Shown in pieces: positions 5,446 to 5,743 of a stretch of DNA of 5,743 bases (its first letter is position 1; the number at the start of each line of letters is the position of its first letter). The DNA is taken from contig JAHECH010000317.1 of NCBI GenBank assembly GCA_024641835.1, positions 1-5,743 of the forward strand, given 5' to 3'. A program made the position numbers and the translations under genes. This DNA comes from Deltaproteobacteria bacterium (lineage in GTDB: Bacteria > Desulfobacterota > DSM-4660 > Desulfatiglandales > HGW-15). A model generated the notes under the pieces. The model ran no database searches and was not told the origin of the DNA. It was given only the letters and a program-made list of their open reading frames with translations.

Positions 5446-5743
5446 TTAGGCAGCAACGGCTGAGTTGATTTCGCTGATGACCTTTTCCAGTTCACCACCA
5501 AAGACTTTGTTCACCTTGCTCCAGGATGCTCCCTGCCGGGTGAAGATCGGCAAGTACTCAATATCCTCTCTTTCCATGAGGAGGTTCTCGGTCAGGTGCT
5601 GCCTGATGAGTTCCAGCCATTTCTCCTGTTCCTCATTAAAGCGGCGATCCGATTTCACCCTCATAAAGGCCTTGTGGACCCTCTGCTCCGTGGTAAGGAG
5701 CTCGTCCCCCTTCGCCGCATGCCGGATGATCGAGATAATATCA
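5446..5743 (-). CDS. hsdR: Type I restriction enzyme HsdR, C-terminal end (EcoEI-type), cut by right window edge
   Basis: The last 98 codons of a longer gene; the frame stays open to the window edge with no stop. The reading DIISIIRHAAKGDELLTTEQ is followed by RVHKAFMRVKSDRRFNEEQE, EKWLELIRQHLTENL, FTRQGASWSKVNKVFGGELE and ending SEINSAVAA. This matches the C-terminal helical domain of EcoEI-like HsdR subunits (EcoEI_R_C family, as I recall it). That domain docks the motor/nuclease subunit onto the HsdM-HsdS core. The nuclease and DEAD-box translocase domains would lie outside the window. An internal methionine at 5664 is not the start. HsdR cleaves unmethylated DNA after ATP-driven translocation. 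It precedes the cassette, with 98 nt to the XRE start, so the locus order is hsdR, cassette, hsdM, hsdS. Confidence 0.92.
   Translation of the reverse strand, partial: DIISIIRHAAKGDELLTTEQRVHKAFMRVKSDRRFNEEQEKWLELIRQHLTENLLMEREDIEYLPIFTRQGASWSKVNKVFGGELEKVISEINSAVAA

Noticed and set aside
5446..5664. A stand-alone 72-residue protein starting at the methionine at 5664
   Set aside because: The frame continues without a stop to the window edge and the added residues match HsdR, so this is an internal methionine of hsdR.

Overview
The window is a bacterial chromosomal segment with every supportable gene on the minus strand, so it reads from right to left. Base composition is roughly balanced, spacing is tight, and at least one start has a strong Shine-Dalgarno site. 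Thymidylate synthesis by a short ThyX and the overall gene set would fit an anaerobic or deep-branching bacterium such as a Desulfobacterota-type organism. That placement is a weak inference; no gene here is diagnostic of a taxon.

Right to middle (5743 to 1251) is a type I restriction-modification locus. It begins with the last 98 codons of hsdR, running off the right edge, and ends with complete hsdM and hsdS. A three-gene cassette lies between hsdR and hsdM. It encodes an XRE-type helix-turn-helix protein, a minimal nucleotidyltransferase (MNT) and a HEPN-domain protein. The three genes overlap or are fused at their ends (29 nt, then a GTGA stop/start overlap), so they look like one translational unit. 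In front of the first is a perfect 16-bp palindrome abutting a good sigma70-like promoter, which suggests autoregulation by the XRE protein. The 110-bp gap between HEPN and hsdM holds a GC-rich imperfect stem-loop and a short motif resembling dispersed repeats.

Left (1106 to 1) is thyX, complete and with all family motifs, followed by the N-terminal third or so of a second DNA methyltransferase that leaves the window on the left. A 144-bp spacer with a small imperfect tandem repeat separates hsdS from thyX.

Working model (inference): HsdR, HsdM and HsdS form a type I R-M enzyme. The embedded HTH-MNT-HEPN cassette is a toxin-antitoxin-like or second-line defence unit. Its internal promoter may also drive hsdM-hsdS, which would tie methylase expression to the XRE regulator. 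No tRNA, rRNA, CRISPR array, transposase or integrase is visible.
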